Of a stretch of 64,000 bases of DNA, positions 7,584 to 16,463 are shown piece after piece. Source of the stretch: Streptomyces sp. V4I2 (GTDB taxonomy: Bacteria > Actinomycetota > Actinomycetes > Streptomycetales > Streptomycetaceae); the NCBI RefSeq assembly GCF_030817655.1, contig NZ_JAUSZM010000003.1:1054001-1118000 (forward strand). The letters are read 5' to 3'. The position numbers were made by a program, and so were the translations under genes. Position 1 is the stretch's first letter; the number at the start of each line of letters is the position of its first letter. The notes below the pieces were generated by a model, which saw only the letters and a list, made by a program, of their open reading frames with translations, did no database searches and had not been told where the DNA came from.

Positions 7584-9077
7584 CTATGCCCTGGCGCTGC
7601 TGCCGCCCTTCCCCCTCGTCTTCGGCAGCGCCAGCCTGATCTCCTCGCGCAGCTCATTGATCTTCGGATAGGTGGAGTACTCGGCGGTGAGCCGGTACAT
7701 CTGGCCCAGCCGGTCCCAGGTACGGCGCGAGGAGTTCGACCCCATCGCCATCAGTGCCAGCCGTGCGTACCGGTCCGCCTGTTCGGGGTCGTCCGCGATG
7801 AAGCAGGCGGAGGCCATGGACAGGTGGTCGAAGATCTTCGACCGCTCCCGTCCGTCGGTGCGCAGGGCCAGGGCCTTCTCCGCGTAGTGCTGGGCGTGCA
7901 CGGCCGCGCCCGGCTCGTGCTCGGCCAGCGTGCGGTAGGCCAGGGCCTGCATGCCGTACAGATCCTCCTCCTTGAAGGTCTGCATCCAGCTCGGCGGCGG
8001 CACGTCGCCCCGGTCGGAGACGAAGAGGTCCTCCGCCTGTCCGAGGGTGCGGCGCATGGCCTGGCCCTTGCCCATGGAGGCCTGTGCCCAGGCCTCGATG
8101 GTGTAGAGCATCGCCCTGGTACGGGGCAGCACCTGGTCGCCGGAGCCGGATTTGGCCAGCTTCATCAGGTCGAGTGCGTCGTCGGGCCGGCCCAGGTGCA
8201 CCATCTGGCGAGCCGCCCGGGAGAGCGCCTCCCCGGCGCGGGGCCGGTCACCGCCCTCTCTGGCGGCATGGGCGGCGATGACGAAGTACTTCTGGGCCGT
8301 GGGCTCCAGGCCGACGTCGTGCGACATCCAGCCCGCGAGGACGGCGAGGTTGGCGGCGACGCCCCACAGGCGTCGCTGGAGATGGTCGGGGTGTCGGTAG
8401 GCGAGCATGCCGCCCACCTCGTTGAGCTGGCCCACGACTGCCTTGCGTTGCAGTCCGCCGCCGCGGGCCGCGTCCCAGGCCCGGAAGACTTCGACGGAGC
8501 GCTCCAGTTCCTCGATCTCCTGCGACCCGATGGGGGCGGCCTCGTAGCGGTCGAGCCCAGCGGGTTCGGCGTGCAGGGGGTCGTCGAACTGGGGAGCGTC
8601 GGCGGTCAGGGCCGGATCGGTGTGCAGCCAGTCGTGCATGGCATTGCTGAGGGCTGATCCCGCGGCGAGCGCGGCACCCGCGCCCACCAAGCCGCGTCGG
8701 TTGAGCATGAGGTCCATTCCCGTGAATTCGGTGAGGACCGCAGCAGTCCGCTCGGGCGCCCACGGCACTCCGTCGGGATGTTCCGCATTCCCGTCGCCCT
8801 GCCGTTTCCCCGCACGCCCGTGCCGGACCAGACCGAGGTCCTCGATGGTCACGACACGGCCGAGACGCTCGGTGAACAGAGCCGCCAGCACCCGCGGCAC
8901 CGGATCGCGCGGGATCTCTCCCGTGTCGATCCAACGCCGCACCCGAGAGGTGTCGGTCGAAAGCTGGGGGTGGCCCATGGCCGCCGCCTGCCGGTTGACC
9001 AGCCTCGCGAGTTCACCCTTGGACCAGCCGGCCAGGCCGAACAGGTCCGAGAGACGGGTGTTGGGTTGTCCGCTCAC
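7584..9077 (-). CDS. nsdB: NsdB-type HTH/TPR regulator of differentiation
   Basis: The 497-residue protein begins with a helix-turn-helix-like segment (LAGWSKGELARLVNRQ, then DTSRVRRWIDTGEIPRDPVPRVL). It continues with an alpha-helical TPR-like region with repeated AA-rich helices (residues about 200-480). This is the layout of NsdA/NsdB proteins, which hold back aerial growth and antibiotic production in S. coelicolor. Proximity to a long chaplin favours NsdB; the name is from memory. GTG 9077 is chosen because it follows GGGGG by about eight bases and gives the usual length; the frame runs 36 codons further upstream without homology. It is convergent with the phosphatase gene. Confidence 0.7.
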   Translation of the reverse strand: MSGQPNTRLSDLFGLAGWSKGELARLVNRQAAAMGHPQLSTDTSRVRRWIDTGEIPRDPVPRVLAALFTERLGRVVTIEDLGLVRHGRAGKRQGDGNAEHPDGVPWAPERTAAVLTEFTGMDLMLNRRGLVGAGAALAAGSALSNAMHDWLHTDPALTADAPQFDDPLHAEPAGLDRYEAAPIGSQEIEELERSVEVFRAWDAARGGGLQRKAVVGQLNEVGGMLAYRHPDHLQRRLWGVAANLAVLAGWMSHDVGLEPTAQKYFVIAAHAAREGGDRPRAGEALSRAARQMVHLGRPDDALDLMKLAKSGSGDQVLPRTRAMLYTIEAWAQASMGKGQAMRRTLGQAEDLFVSDRGDVPPPSWMQTFKEEDLYGMQALAYRTLAEHEPGAAVHAQHYAEKALALRTDGRERSKIFDHLSMASACFIADDPEQADRYARLALMAMGSNSSRRTWDRLGQMYRLTAEYSTYPKINELREEIRLALPKTRGKGGSSARA

Positions 9078-9138
9078 ATCAAGCCCCCAGGTTCTCGGCT
9101 GAGTTGAATGTAGCCCGGTGAGAGTTGCCGGGCGACTA

Positions 9139-9264
9139 TTCGCCAGGGTTCGCCAGGCCTCGCCAGATGGTGTGCCACTGGGCATCTGGTGTCAGGTAGG
9201 AAAGCGCCACCCCGACCCGGTCGCCTTCTTGGAACTCTTCCTGGAACTCTTCCTGGAACAAGGG
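9139..9264. repeat. Two short direct-repeat arrays in a divergent promoter
   Basis: Between the NsdB-type gene and the APH-like gene, CGCCAG recurs at 9141, 9151 and 9161, within a 10-nt unit TTCGCCAGGG repeated three times with drift. A second array at 9229-9264 has three 12-nt units (TTGGAACTCTTC, CTGGAACTCTTC, CTGGAACAAGGG). The exact 10-bp spacing puts the first set on one face of the helix, as expected for a cooperative operator. The bound protein is unknown. Confidence 0.7.
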
Positions 9265-9346
9265 ATGCATTCCCCAGGGTGCACCCGGGTGACCGGGCCG
9301 GGCAGCGCACTGTCGTCGCAGGCACACGAAGGGATCTGTTTCGCCC

Positions 9347-10489
9347 ATGTACGCAGCATCGTCCTCCGTGTCCGCCCCGCCCCGGTCGCCGCACCCCCGT
9401 CCGGTGGGTGGCGGCCCCTACCTCGACCCCGCCCGTCCGGCGGCGGCTCCCGTGCTCGGCGCGGGCAGGCCGCGGCGCGCACCGGGGGTCGGTACCCAAC
9501 CCCTCAGCGGGAGACTCGACTTGTCCGGCCCTCAGGGCGCCCAGCTGCGCACGGCGATCGCGTCGGTGCACCGGATCTGCCCGGAGTTCGCCCCGGTGCA
9601 GGTGCTGCGCCGCAGCGGACGCTCCGTACTCCTGGTCGGCACGACAGGACGCAGCACCGCCGTCGCCAAGTGTTTACTGGACCACTCCCCCGCATGGGCC
9701 GAGCGGATCCGCCACGAGATAGCCGCATACCGCTCGTTCGTCCGGCACCGCCCTCCGGTGCGCGTGCCGAGACTGATCGCGGCGGACCCGGACAACTGCA
9801 CGCTCGTCATCGAGCGGATGCCGGGGCGGGTGGCGGCACTGCACCGGCACCCGGCTCAGGCCCCGCCCCGCGCGGACATCAGGGCGGCACTCGGCGCGAT
9901 CTGCCGGCTGAACGCCTGGCGGCCGCCGGCGGGCACCTTCGACGCCCCGCTGGACTACGCCACACGGATCAACCGGTACCACGAGCTGGGCCTGCTCACC
10001 GACCGGGATCTGGGCGACCTGCAGAAACTGCTGCACGGCATCGCGGCGACCGCGGGCCGGCACGGCATGGGCCAGTTCTGCCACGGCGACGCACTGTTGT
10101 CGAACGTTCTCCTGTCACCGGCCGGTCCAGTGCTGGTGGACTGGGAGCACGCGGGCTGGTACCTGCCGGGCTACGACCTGGCGACGCTGTGGTCGGTCCT
10201 CGGCGACGCGCCGGTGGCCCGGCGGCAGATCAGCCAGATCGCCCAGTCGGCGGGCCCCGCCTCGCGGGACGCGTTCCTGGTGAACCTGATGCTCGTGCTG
10301 ACCCGGGAGATCCGTACCTACGAGATGGCCGTGCAGCGTTCGATGCACGACACGACCCCGGCGGCACCGGGAACGGCCCACCCGGGTGCTGCGCCGTCCG
10401 GCGAGGAACAACGGCTGCTGCTCAGGCGGCTGCACGACGACTGCCAGCTGGCCCGCCGGGCCGTGCGCGCGGCGGTCGGCACTCGCTGA
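9347..10489 (+). CDS. Aminoglycoside phosphotransferase (APH)-like small-molecule kinase
   Basis: The 380-residue protein carries the APH/choline-kinase signature [11 protein letters not shown] (catalytic Asp and following Asn) and VLVDWEHAG (metal-binding Asp), with a P-loop-like upstream region and the [19 protein letters not shown] hinge. The N-terminal 60 residues are proline-rich and not conserved-looking, so the true start could be downstream; ATG 9347 has GAAGGGAT at a rather long distance. Substrates in this superfamily include aminoglycosides, macrolides, choline and sugars. Nothing here fixes the substrate, and a resistance role should not be assumed. The gene ends just before a strong hairpin. 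Confidence 0.7.
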   Translation: MYAASSSVSAPPRSPHPRPVGGGPYLDPARPAAAPVLGAGRPRRAPGVGTQPLSGRLDLSGPQGAQLRTAIASVHRICPEFAPVQVLRRSGRSVLLVGTTGRSTAVAKCLLDHSPAWAERIRHEIAAYRSFVRHRPPVRVPRLIAADPDNCTLVIERMPGRVAALHRHPAQAPPRADIRAALGAICRLNAWRPPAGTFDAPLDYATRINRYHELGLLTDRDLGDLQKLLHGIAATAGRHGMGQFCHGDALLSNVLLSPAGPVLVDWEHAGWYLPGYDLATLWSVLGDAPVARRQISQIAQSAGPASRDAFLVNLMLVLTREIRTYEMAVQRSMHDTTPAAPGTAHPGAAPSGEEQRLLLRRLHDDCQLARRAVRAAVGTR

Positions 10490-10494
10490 CGGGG

Positions 10495-10541
10495 ACGACG
10501 GTCCGCGGTGCGCCGGTCAGCGGCGCACCGCGGACCGTCGT
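10495..10541 (+). terminator. Strong hairpin terminator after APH-like gene
   Basis: A perfect 20-bp stem (left arm 10495-10514, right arm 10522-10541) with a seven-base loop begins six bases after the stop codon. It probably ends transcription of the APH-like gene. The 219 bp that follow, up to the next start, show no gene. Confidence 0.8.
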
Positions 10542-10760
10542 ATGTCCGGGTGCACGGGGCGCCTCGTACGGCTCATTGGTGTACGCCACTGACGCATCGC
10601 AGGCCCGCGGGGCCGGTCCGCGAAACTCGCCGCCCACCTGGATTGACGAGGGAAGTCGCCTGCTCCTGGGCATCATTGACGGATCGTCGGCAGGCCGGTA
10701 CCACTGACGGACACCCGGCCCCGCACGGCGCATCGCGCTCGACCGTCCCAGGAGGCTGCA

Positions 10761-12734
10761 TTGCGAGGATCCGCCACCGACCCCAACAGAGCCGCCGGGT
10801 ACAGCGGCAGGCGAGCGGTCGCGGGGGCGGTGGCCACCGCGGCCCTGCTGCTGCCGCTGCTCGGCGCCGCTCCGTCCGACAGCGCCGCACAGTCCTCCGC
10901 GAACCGCCTTCAGCTGGCGTTCGCCTCCGCGGCCGCCGAGTACCACGTGCCGCAGAGCGTGCTGCTCGGCGTCTCCTACCTGCAGTCCCGCTGGGACGCG
11001 CACGCCGGGGCGCCCAGCGTGACCGGCGGGTACGGCCCGATGCACCTCACCGACGCGCGCACCGCGCTCGCCGAGGCGCCGCCGCACCACAGCGAGGGCA
11101 CGGAGGACGCGCGCGGCGACAGCGCCCGCACCCCGCTGCACCCCGAGGCGAAGCTGCCGGAGAGCTCCGAGCTCCCGGCCCGCCTCACGACCCTGCCGAA
11201 GGCGGCCGAGCTCACCGGCCTGCCCGCCGAACACCTGCGGACCGATCCCGCCGCGAACGTGGCCGGCGGCGCAGCGCTGCTCGCCGCCGCGCAGAAGGAT
11301 CTCGGTGAACCGCTGAGCAAGGATCCGGCGGACTGGTACGGGGCGGTGGCCCGCTTCTCCGGCGCCGACGACAGCGCGACGGGGGCGGCGTACGCGGGCG
11401 ACCTCTTCGACGTGCTGCGCACCGGCGAGGAGCGCGTCACCGACGCCGGCCAGCGGGTCGCCCTGGCTCCCCAGCCGGACCTCGCGCCCGACACCGGGCA
11501 GCTCGCGCGGACAGGGCTGCGCACGCTCGACACGACCGGCATCCAGTGCCCGGCCACGGTGTCCTGCGAGTGGATCCCCGCTCCCTACGAGGAGTTCGGC
11601 GAGGGCGACTACGGCAACCACGACCTGGGGAACCGTCCGGCGTCCCAGAGCATCGACTACATCGTCATCCATGACACGGAGGGCGCCTGGGAAGGCGTCC
11701 TCAACCTGGTGCAGGACCCGACCTATGTGTCGTGGAACTACTCGCTGCGCTCCACGGACGGCCACATCGCCCAGCACGTGAAGGCGAAGGACGTGGCCTG
11801 GCACGCGGGCAACTGGTACGTCAACGCCAAGTCGATCGGCCTGGAGCACGAGGGCTTCCTGGCGAATCCGGACGCCTGGTACACGGAGGCGATGTACCGG
11901 TCGTCGGCGCGGCTGGTGACGTACCTGTCCAAGAAGTACGACATCCCGCTGGACCGGCAGCACATCCTCGGCCACGACAACGTGCCCGGCCCGACCGCGG
12001 GAACCATCGGCGGCATGCACACCGACCCGGGCCCGTACTGGGACTGGGCGCACTACTTCGCGCTGCTGGGCCGCCCCTTCGAAGCCGCGGCCGGCAAGAA
12101 CGGCGGCCTGGTGACGATCCGCCCCGACTACGCCGCCAACCGGCCGGGGTTCACGGGCTGCGTCGCCCAGGGTGAGCCGTGCGCGGCCCACGGCTCGAGC
12201 GCGGTGCGCCTCTACTCGGGGCCCGGCGAGTCCTACCCCCTGATCAAGGACATCGGTCTGGGCACGACGCCGACCACCGGGGTGAACGACCTGTCCTCCC
12301 GGGTCTCCACCGGCCAGCAGTACGCGGTCGCGGAGCGCGACGGCGACTGGACGGCGATCTGGTACCTCGGCCAGAAGGCCTGGTTCAAGAACCCGAAGAA
12401 GAACCCGACGGCGGTGAACGCGACCGGCCCGGTGGTGACGCCCAAGGACGGTCCGGCGAGCATCCCGGTCTACGGGCGCGCCTACCCGGAGGCGTCCGCG
12501 TACCCGGCGGGAGTGCCCGCCCAGACGGTGTCGCCGCTGCCGTACAAGCTGCCGGCGGGCCAGAGGTACGTGGTCGGCGACAAGGTGCCCGGCCAGTACT
12601 ACTACGCGGTGACCTTCGACGAGACCTACCACCAGGTGGTGGTCGGCAAGGACCTGTACTACGAGATCCAGTTCGGCCACCGGGTGGCGTTCGTGCGGGC
12701 GGCGGACGTACGCGTGGAGGGGTCGGCCGGGTAG
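10761..12734 (+). CDS. Secreted N-acetylmuramoyl-L-alanine amidase with N-terminal accessory domain
   Basis: The 657-residue enzyme is predicted to cut the bond between MurNAc and L-alanine in peptidoglycan outside the membrane. It starts at TTG 10761, supported by GGAGG five bases upstream, and has a signal peptide ([14 protein letters not shown]). Residues about 45-215 resemble a lytic-transglycosylase-like helper region ([25 protein letters not shown]). The Amidase_2 domain spans about 295-435, with zinc ligands His304 (IVIHDTEG), His405 (LGHDNVPGP) and Asp422 ([10 protein letters not shown]). A C-terminal SH3-like region follows ([17 protein letters not shown]). It converges on the next gene with only five bases between stops. 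Confidence 0.85.
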   Translation: MRGSATDPNRAAGYSGRRAVAGAVATAALLLPLLGAAPSDSAAQSSANRLQLAFASAAAEYHVPQSVLLGVSYLQSRWDAHAGAPSVTGGYGPMHLTDARTALAEAPPHHSEGTEDARGDSARTPLHPEAKLPESSELPARLTTLPKAAELTGLPAEHLRTDPAANVAGGAALLAAAQKDLGEPLSKDPADWYGAVARFSGADDSATGAAYAGDLFDVLRTGEERVTDAGQRVALAPQPDLAPDTGQLARTGLRTLDTTGIQCPATVSCEWIPAPYEEFGEGDYGNHDLGNRPASQSIDYIVIHDTEGAWEGVLNLVQDPTYVSWNYSLRSTDGHIAQHVKAKDVAWHAGNWYVNAKSIGLEHEGFLANPDAWYTEAMYRSSARLVTYLSKKYDIPLDRQHILGHDNVPGPTAGTIGGMHTDPGPYWDWAHYFALLGRPFEAAAGKNGGLVTIRPDYAANRPGFTGCVAQGEPCAAHGSSAVRLYSGPGESYPLIKDIGLGTTPTTGVNDLSSRVSTGQQYAVAERDGDWTAIWYLGQKAWFKNPKKNPTAVNATGPVVTPKDGPASIPVYGRAYPEASAYPAGVPAQTVSPLPYKLPAGQRYVVGDKVPGQYYYAVTFDETYHQVVVGKDLYYEIQFGHRVAFVRAADVRVEGSAG

Positions 12735-12739
12735 GTGCC

Positions 12740-13237
12740 TCAGCCCTGCTGGAAAAGCTCCGCGGGGAGCGGCTTCAGCAGGGCGTACAGGTCGTCGGTG
12801 ATGGGGCGGTCCCAGGCGGCGATGGTCACCAGGACGTTGTCGCTGCGGTCGAACTGCACGCAGGAGATCCGGCTCTCCGACAGCTTGAGGCGGCGCACGA
12901 TCAGGAGGTTGTCGCCCTGCATCACCGGCATGTCCTCGACGCCGACGACGGTGACCTCCTCGTCGTTCTCCAGCGCCAGCAGCAGCTGGCCGACCTCGAA
13001 GGGGATCTCGCCCTCGGTGACCTCGCGGGCCGGGGAGCCCTCCGGGAGGTTGCCGATGATCATCGCGGGGCCGCGGCCGCCGAAGAGGTCGTAGCGAAGG
13101 TAGACGCCCTGGCAGCTGCCGTCGGGCGCGGGCAGCAGACCGGCGCCCAGATTGCCGGGCCAGTCGCCCGGGTCCATGGCCAGTACGTCGAAGTCGGGCC
13201 CGGCGGGCGTGGCGCTACGGCGGCGGAGGAACGACAT
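12740..13237 (-). CDS. Conserved hypothetical protein, probably leaderless
   Basis: The 165-residue soluble protein is not recognised by function. It contains an acidic, hydrophobic-patterned core (IPFEVGQLLLALENDEEVTVVG) and a C-terminal LYALLKPLPAEL helix, and reads as a well-conserved actinobacterial coding region. ATG 13237 has no Shine-Dalgarno sequence, but TACCAT ends seven bases before the start codon on the coding strand. That is the -10 position expected if transcription begins at the A of the ATG. A leaderless mRNA is therefore likely. Confidence 0.6.
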   Translation of the reverse strand: MSFLRRRSATPAGPDFDVLAMDPGDWPGNLGAGLLPAPDGSCQGVYLRYDLFGGRGPAMIIGNLPEGSPAREVTEGEIPFEVGQLLLALENDEEVTVVGVEDMPVMQGDNLLIVRRLKLSESRISCVQFDRSDNVLVTIAAWDRPITDDLYALLKPLPAELFQQG

Positions 13238-13292
13238 GCCGCAATGGTACGTGCCCGAGGCCCTCGCGTGACGTGCGGGCGGCTCTTGCGGG

Positions 13293-13892
13293 CTAGGCAC
13301 TCCTGCGATGCCGTTCGTGGTGACGGGCGACGCGGGCACGGTTGCCGCAGGACGGCTTGCACCACTCCTGGCGCGGGTGCTCCTTGAGGAAGTACCGCAC
13401 ACAGCGCGGCGCGTGGCAGGCCCGCAGCCGCTGCCGCTCGGGACCGTCGAGAAAGGCGATCGCGGCGTGCGCGAGCAGCGCGGTGAGCTCGCCTCCGCCT
13501 CGCACGGCCTCATGCCGTACGACGGGTTCGGCGTCCTCGGCCCAGTGCAGCACGGGAACGGTGGGCGTACGAGCGGCCGCCTCGTTGAGCCGCCGCACGG
13601 CCTCGGCGAGGGGCAGGAGGCGGGCCGCGTCGGCGGGGCTCGGTTCGGCGGGCCGTACCGCCCGGGCGAAGAGGGCGCGGACGGCGGCGCGCAGATCACG
13701 GACGGCGGCGAGAGCGGCCTCGTCGGCGACGAACCCGGCTGCCTCCGGCAGGGCGTCGGGGCGGGCCCGGACCCAGGCGGAGAGACCGGCGGGGTCGGAC
13801 AGGTCGTCGGCGACTTTGCCGTGGCCGTCGTGCCGGATGGTCAGGGCGAGGTCGAGGACGAGGCGGGCATCGCTGCTGATCGTGGCCTGCAT
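13293..13892 (-). CDS. ABATE/CGNR zinc-finger protein
   Basis: The 199-residue protein has the CGNR family layout: an N-terminal ABATE helical domain (residues about 1-130) and a C-terminal zinc-binding motif of Cys-X4-Cys-X11-Cys-X3-Cys type ending in CGNRARVARHHERHR. The family is thought to bind DNA and act as stress- or isomerase-linked regulators. ATG 13892 is chosen over an in-frame ATG ten codons upstream: a TATCAT hexamer lies seven bases before 13892 on the coding strand, placing transcription start at the start codon (leaderless), and neither ATG has a ribosome site. Confidence 0.8.
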   Translation of the reverse strand: MQATISSDARLVLDLALTIRHDGHGKVADDLSDPAGLSAWVRARPDALPEAAGFVADEAALAAVRDLRAAVRALFARAVRPAEPSPADAARLLPLAEAVRRLNEAAARTPTVPVLHWAEDAEPVVRHEAVRGGGELTALLAHAAIAFLDGPERQRLRACHAPRCVRYFLKEHPRQEWCKPSCGNRARVARHHERHRRSA

Positions 13893-13936
13893 GGGGCTAA
13901 TGATAGGCACGGCGAATTCCATTAACTGGGGGTGTC

Positions 13937-14833
13937 TCAGTCCTCCGGCGGCGCCGGCGGCACCACCGCGACCGGGCTCGCCGCGTGCAGCAGGACGGCC
14001 TGGGTGACGGAGCCCATCATGCGGGCGGGTGCCAGCAGGCGGCGTCGGTGGCGGCCGACGACGACCAGGTCGGCGTCCTTCGAGGCGGCGACGAGGTGAC
14101 CGGCCGCGTCGCCCGGTGCGATGTACGGCTCGGCCCGGACGTCGGGGTGGCGGGAACTGTGCGGGGCGAGGAAGCCCTCGGCGAGGGCCCGGGTCTCACT
14201 CTCGACGGCGTCCTGGTCGATCATCGCCGGGACGAGTTCGCCGGGGGCCGCCCAGCTCTGGACGGGCCACGGGTAGGCGGCGACGACCTGGAGGCGCGCG
14301 CCGCGCAGGGCGGCCTCGGTGAAGGCGAAGGCGAGCGTGGCCTCGTCGGGGCTGTCCACCTGGAGGCCGACGACCACACGGGGACCGGGCCCGGCCGGCG
14401 CGTCGCCGTGGACCTCGCGGCCGGGCCGGGGCACCACCACGACGGGGCACTCGGCGTCGCGGGCGGCGGCCATGCTGGTGGAACCGAGCAGCAGGCTGGC
14501 GAAGCCGCCGCGGCCCCGGGAGCCGAGCACCATCAACTGGGCGGTGGAACCGAGTTCGGGCAGCAGGACGCCGATGGCCCCGTCCAGACCGACGTACTCC
14601 GTGTCGGGCAGGTCGGCCCGGTTCTCCAGATGAGCGCGCACGTCCGCGAGCACCTGGTCGTCCGCCGGCGCCGCCACGACCGGGGCTCCGGGCTGGGTCC
14701 AGGCGGCGTACTGCCGCACATGGGCCACCCGCAGCGGCGCCCCGCGCCGACGGGCGGCGTCGAGGGCCCAGTCCAGAGCGCGCAGGCTGTCGTCCGAACC
14801 GTCGACCGCCGCGACCACCGGCAGAGTACTCAT
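13937..14833 (-). CDS. Universal stress protein, two tandem Usp domains
   Basis: The 298-residue protein holds two UspA folds (about 1-137 and 150-292). Domain 1 has a complete ATP-binding signature, VLGSRGRGGFASLLLGSTS. In domain 2 the equivalent, VVGRHRRRLLAPARMMGSV, lacks the central glycine, so this half may bind nucleotide poorly. Tandem Usp proteins are common in Streptomyces and respond to hypoxia or starvation. GAGGAA five bases before ATG 14833 supports the start. It is encoded next to two other small genes on the same strand but with its own spacing. Confidence 0.9.
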   Translation of the reverse strand: MSTLPVVAAVDGSDDSLRALDWALDAARRRGAPLRVAHVRQYAAWTQPGAPVVAAPADDQVLADVRAHLENRADLPDTEYVGLDGAIGVLLPELGSTAQLMVLGSRGRGGFASLLLGSTSMAAARDAECPVVVVPRPGREVHGDAPAGPGPRVVVGLQVDSPDEATLAFAFTEAALRGARLQVVAAYPWPVQSWAAPGELVPAMIDQDAVESETRALAEGFLAPHSSRHPDVRAEPYIAPGDAAGHLVAASKDADLVVVGRHRRRLLAPARMMGSVTQAVLLHAASPVAVVPPAPPED

Positions 14834-14970
14834 GCGTTCCTCACCTCCGGAGACGACCTTCGCTTCCAGGGGTCAGCCTTGCTCAGCATCGGCCTTGGGA
14901 GAGCGCTCAAGGTCGCGTGTCCGGAAAAACGGTCGGAACACAGCCGGATCGGCCCGTCAGCTCACGCAGG

Positions 14971-15213
14971 TCACGTGAGGTCGAACTCCCCTTCCCTCGC
15001 TCCCGACACGAACGCTCCCCACTCCGCGGGTGTGAAGATCAGGGACGGGCTTTCGGGCCGGCCGCTGTTGCGCATCGCGATGAATCCCTCGACAAAGGCG
15101 ATCTGGACATCCCCCAGGCCACGGCTGCTGGAGTGCCAGTCGGCGTTGCTGAGGTCCAGCTCGGGCTTGTCCCAGCCCATGAGCGGCTGCTGCTGGATGG
15201 TGGTCTCGGCCAC
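14971..15213 (-). CDS. DUF397 domain protein
   Basis: The 80-residue protein shows the DUF397 pattern: ADWHSSSRG, an IAFVEGFIAMRNS strand region and SLIFTPAEWGAFVSGAREGEFD at the end. Such proteins usually sit beside an XRE regulator with a DUF5753 domain and form a regulator/partner pair as in BldB-linked or WhiJ-like systems. No such regulator is adjacent here. GTG 15213 is supported by GGAGGAG eight bases upstream. Confidence 0.85.
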   Translation of the reverse strand: MAETTIQQQPLMGWDKPELDLSNADWHSSSRGLGDVQIAFVEGFIAMRNSGRPESPSLIFTPAEWGAFVSGAREGEFDLT

Positions 15214-15296
15214 GTCCGTGCTCCTCCCGATTGCGTCGTCCGCGGCCAGCCTAGCGATCGGCCCCGGGCGCCAACAGGCCGTGTGAGGGGGACCTT

Positions 15297-16463
15297 TCAG
15301 GAGGCGGGGGGCTCGGACCCCACCAGCCACATGGCGAAGAACTGCGATCCGCCGCCGTAGGCGTGCCCGAGCACCCGACGTGCCCCCTCCACCTGGTGTT
15401 CCCCGGCCTGACCGCGCACCTGGAGCGCGGCCTCCGCGAAACGGATCATGCCGGAGGCGCCGATCGGATTCGTCGACAGAACGCCGCCGGACATGTCGAC
15501 GGGCAGGTCCCCGTCCAGTTCGGTGACCCCGGACTCGGTGAGCTTCCAGCCCTCGCCCTCGTCGGCGAAGCCGAGGTTCTCCAGCCACATGGGCTCGTAC
15601 CAGGAGAACGGCACGTACATCTCGACGGCGTCGATCTCCCGGCGCGGGTCGGCGATCCCGGCCTGCCGGTACACGTCGGCCGCGCAGTCCTTGCCGGCCT
15701 GCGGCGACACGGCGTCCTTGCCCGCGAACAGGGTGGGTTCGCTGCGCATCGCGCCGCCGTGCATCCAGGCGGGCGGCCGGGGCGAGCGGGCGGCTCCCGC
15801 GCGGTCGGTGAGGACCATCGCGCAGGCTCCGTCGGAGGAGGGGCAGGTCTCCGAGTAGCGGATCGGGTCCCAGAGCATGGGCGAGGCCTGGACCTTCTCC
15901 AGGGTGATGTCGTGCTCGTGCAGGTGCGCGTACGGGTTCTTCAGCGCGTTGCGCCGGTTCTTGTACGCGACCAGGGAGCCGACGGTGTCGGGGGCGCCGC
16001 TGCGTCGCATGTAGGCGCGTACGTGCGGGGCGAAGAACCCGCCGGCCCCGGCCAGCAGCGGCTGCTGGAAGGGGATGGGCAGGGACAGTCCCCACATGGC
16101 GTTCGACTCGGACTGCTTTTCGAAGGCGAGGGTGAGCACGGTGCCGTGGACCCTTGCCGCCACCAGATTGGCGGCGACCAGCGCCGTCGACCCGCCGACC
16201 GAGCCCGCCGTGTGCACCCGGAGCATGGGCTTGCCCACGGCACCCAGCGCGTCGGCCAGGTACAGCTCCGGCATCATCACGCCCTCGAAGAAGTCGGGCG
16301 CCTTGCCGATGACGACGGCGTCGATGTCCGCCCAGTCCAGCTCGGCGTCGTCCAGGGCCCTGCGGGCGGCCTCCCGCACGAGCCCCGCGATGGAGACGTC
16401 CCGGCGTGCCGCCACGTGCTTGGTCTGGCCGATGCCTACGACGGCCACGGGCTCCTTGCTCAT
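15297..16463 (-). CDS. Thiolase-family protein (lipid-transfer/Ltp type), subunit 1
   Basis: The 388-residue protein has a thiolase fold: HTAGSVGGSTALVAANLVAARVHG at the dimer core, MSGGVLSTNPIGASGMIRFAEAALQVRG near the C-terminus and GHAYGGGSQFFAMWLVG at the end. It resembles actinobacterial non-classical thiolases (SCP-x/Ltp type) that act on steroid or branched acyl-CoA substrates, some as aldolases. The usual nucleophilic Cys after HTAGS is replaced by Ser-Val-Gly, so classical thiolytic chemistry is doubtful. The start overlaps the upstream thiolase gene by 4 bp (ATGA), with GAAGGGG upstream. It is the last gene of a four-gene operon. Confidence 0.75.
   Translation of the reverse strand: MSKEPVAVVGIGQTKHVAARRDVSIAGLVREAARRALDDAELDWADIDAVVIGKAPDFFEGVMMPELYLADALGAVGKPMLRVHTAGSVGGSTALVAANLVAARVHGTVLTLAFEKQSESNAMWGLSLPIPFQQPLLAGAGGFFAPHVRAYMRRSGAPDTVGSLVAYKNRRNALKNPYAHLHEHDITLEKVQASPMLWDPIRYSETCPSSDGACAMVLTDRAGAARSPRPPAWMHGGAMRSEPTLFAGKDAVSPQAGKDCAADVYRQAGIADPRREIDAVEMYVPFSWYEPMWLENLGFADEGEGWKLTESGVTELDGDLPVDMSGGVLSTNPIGASGMIRFAEAALQVRGQAGEHQVEGARRVLGHAYGGGSQFFAMWLVGSEPPAS

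Noticed and set aside
9229..9264. Short direct repeats considered as a CRISPR-like array
   Set aside because: Units are only 12 nt, contiguous and without spacers.
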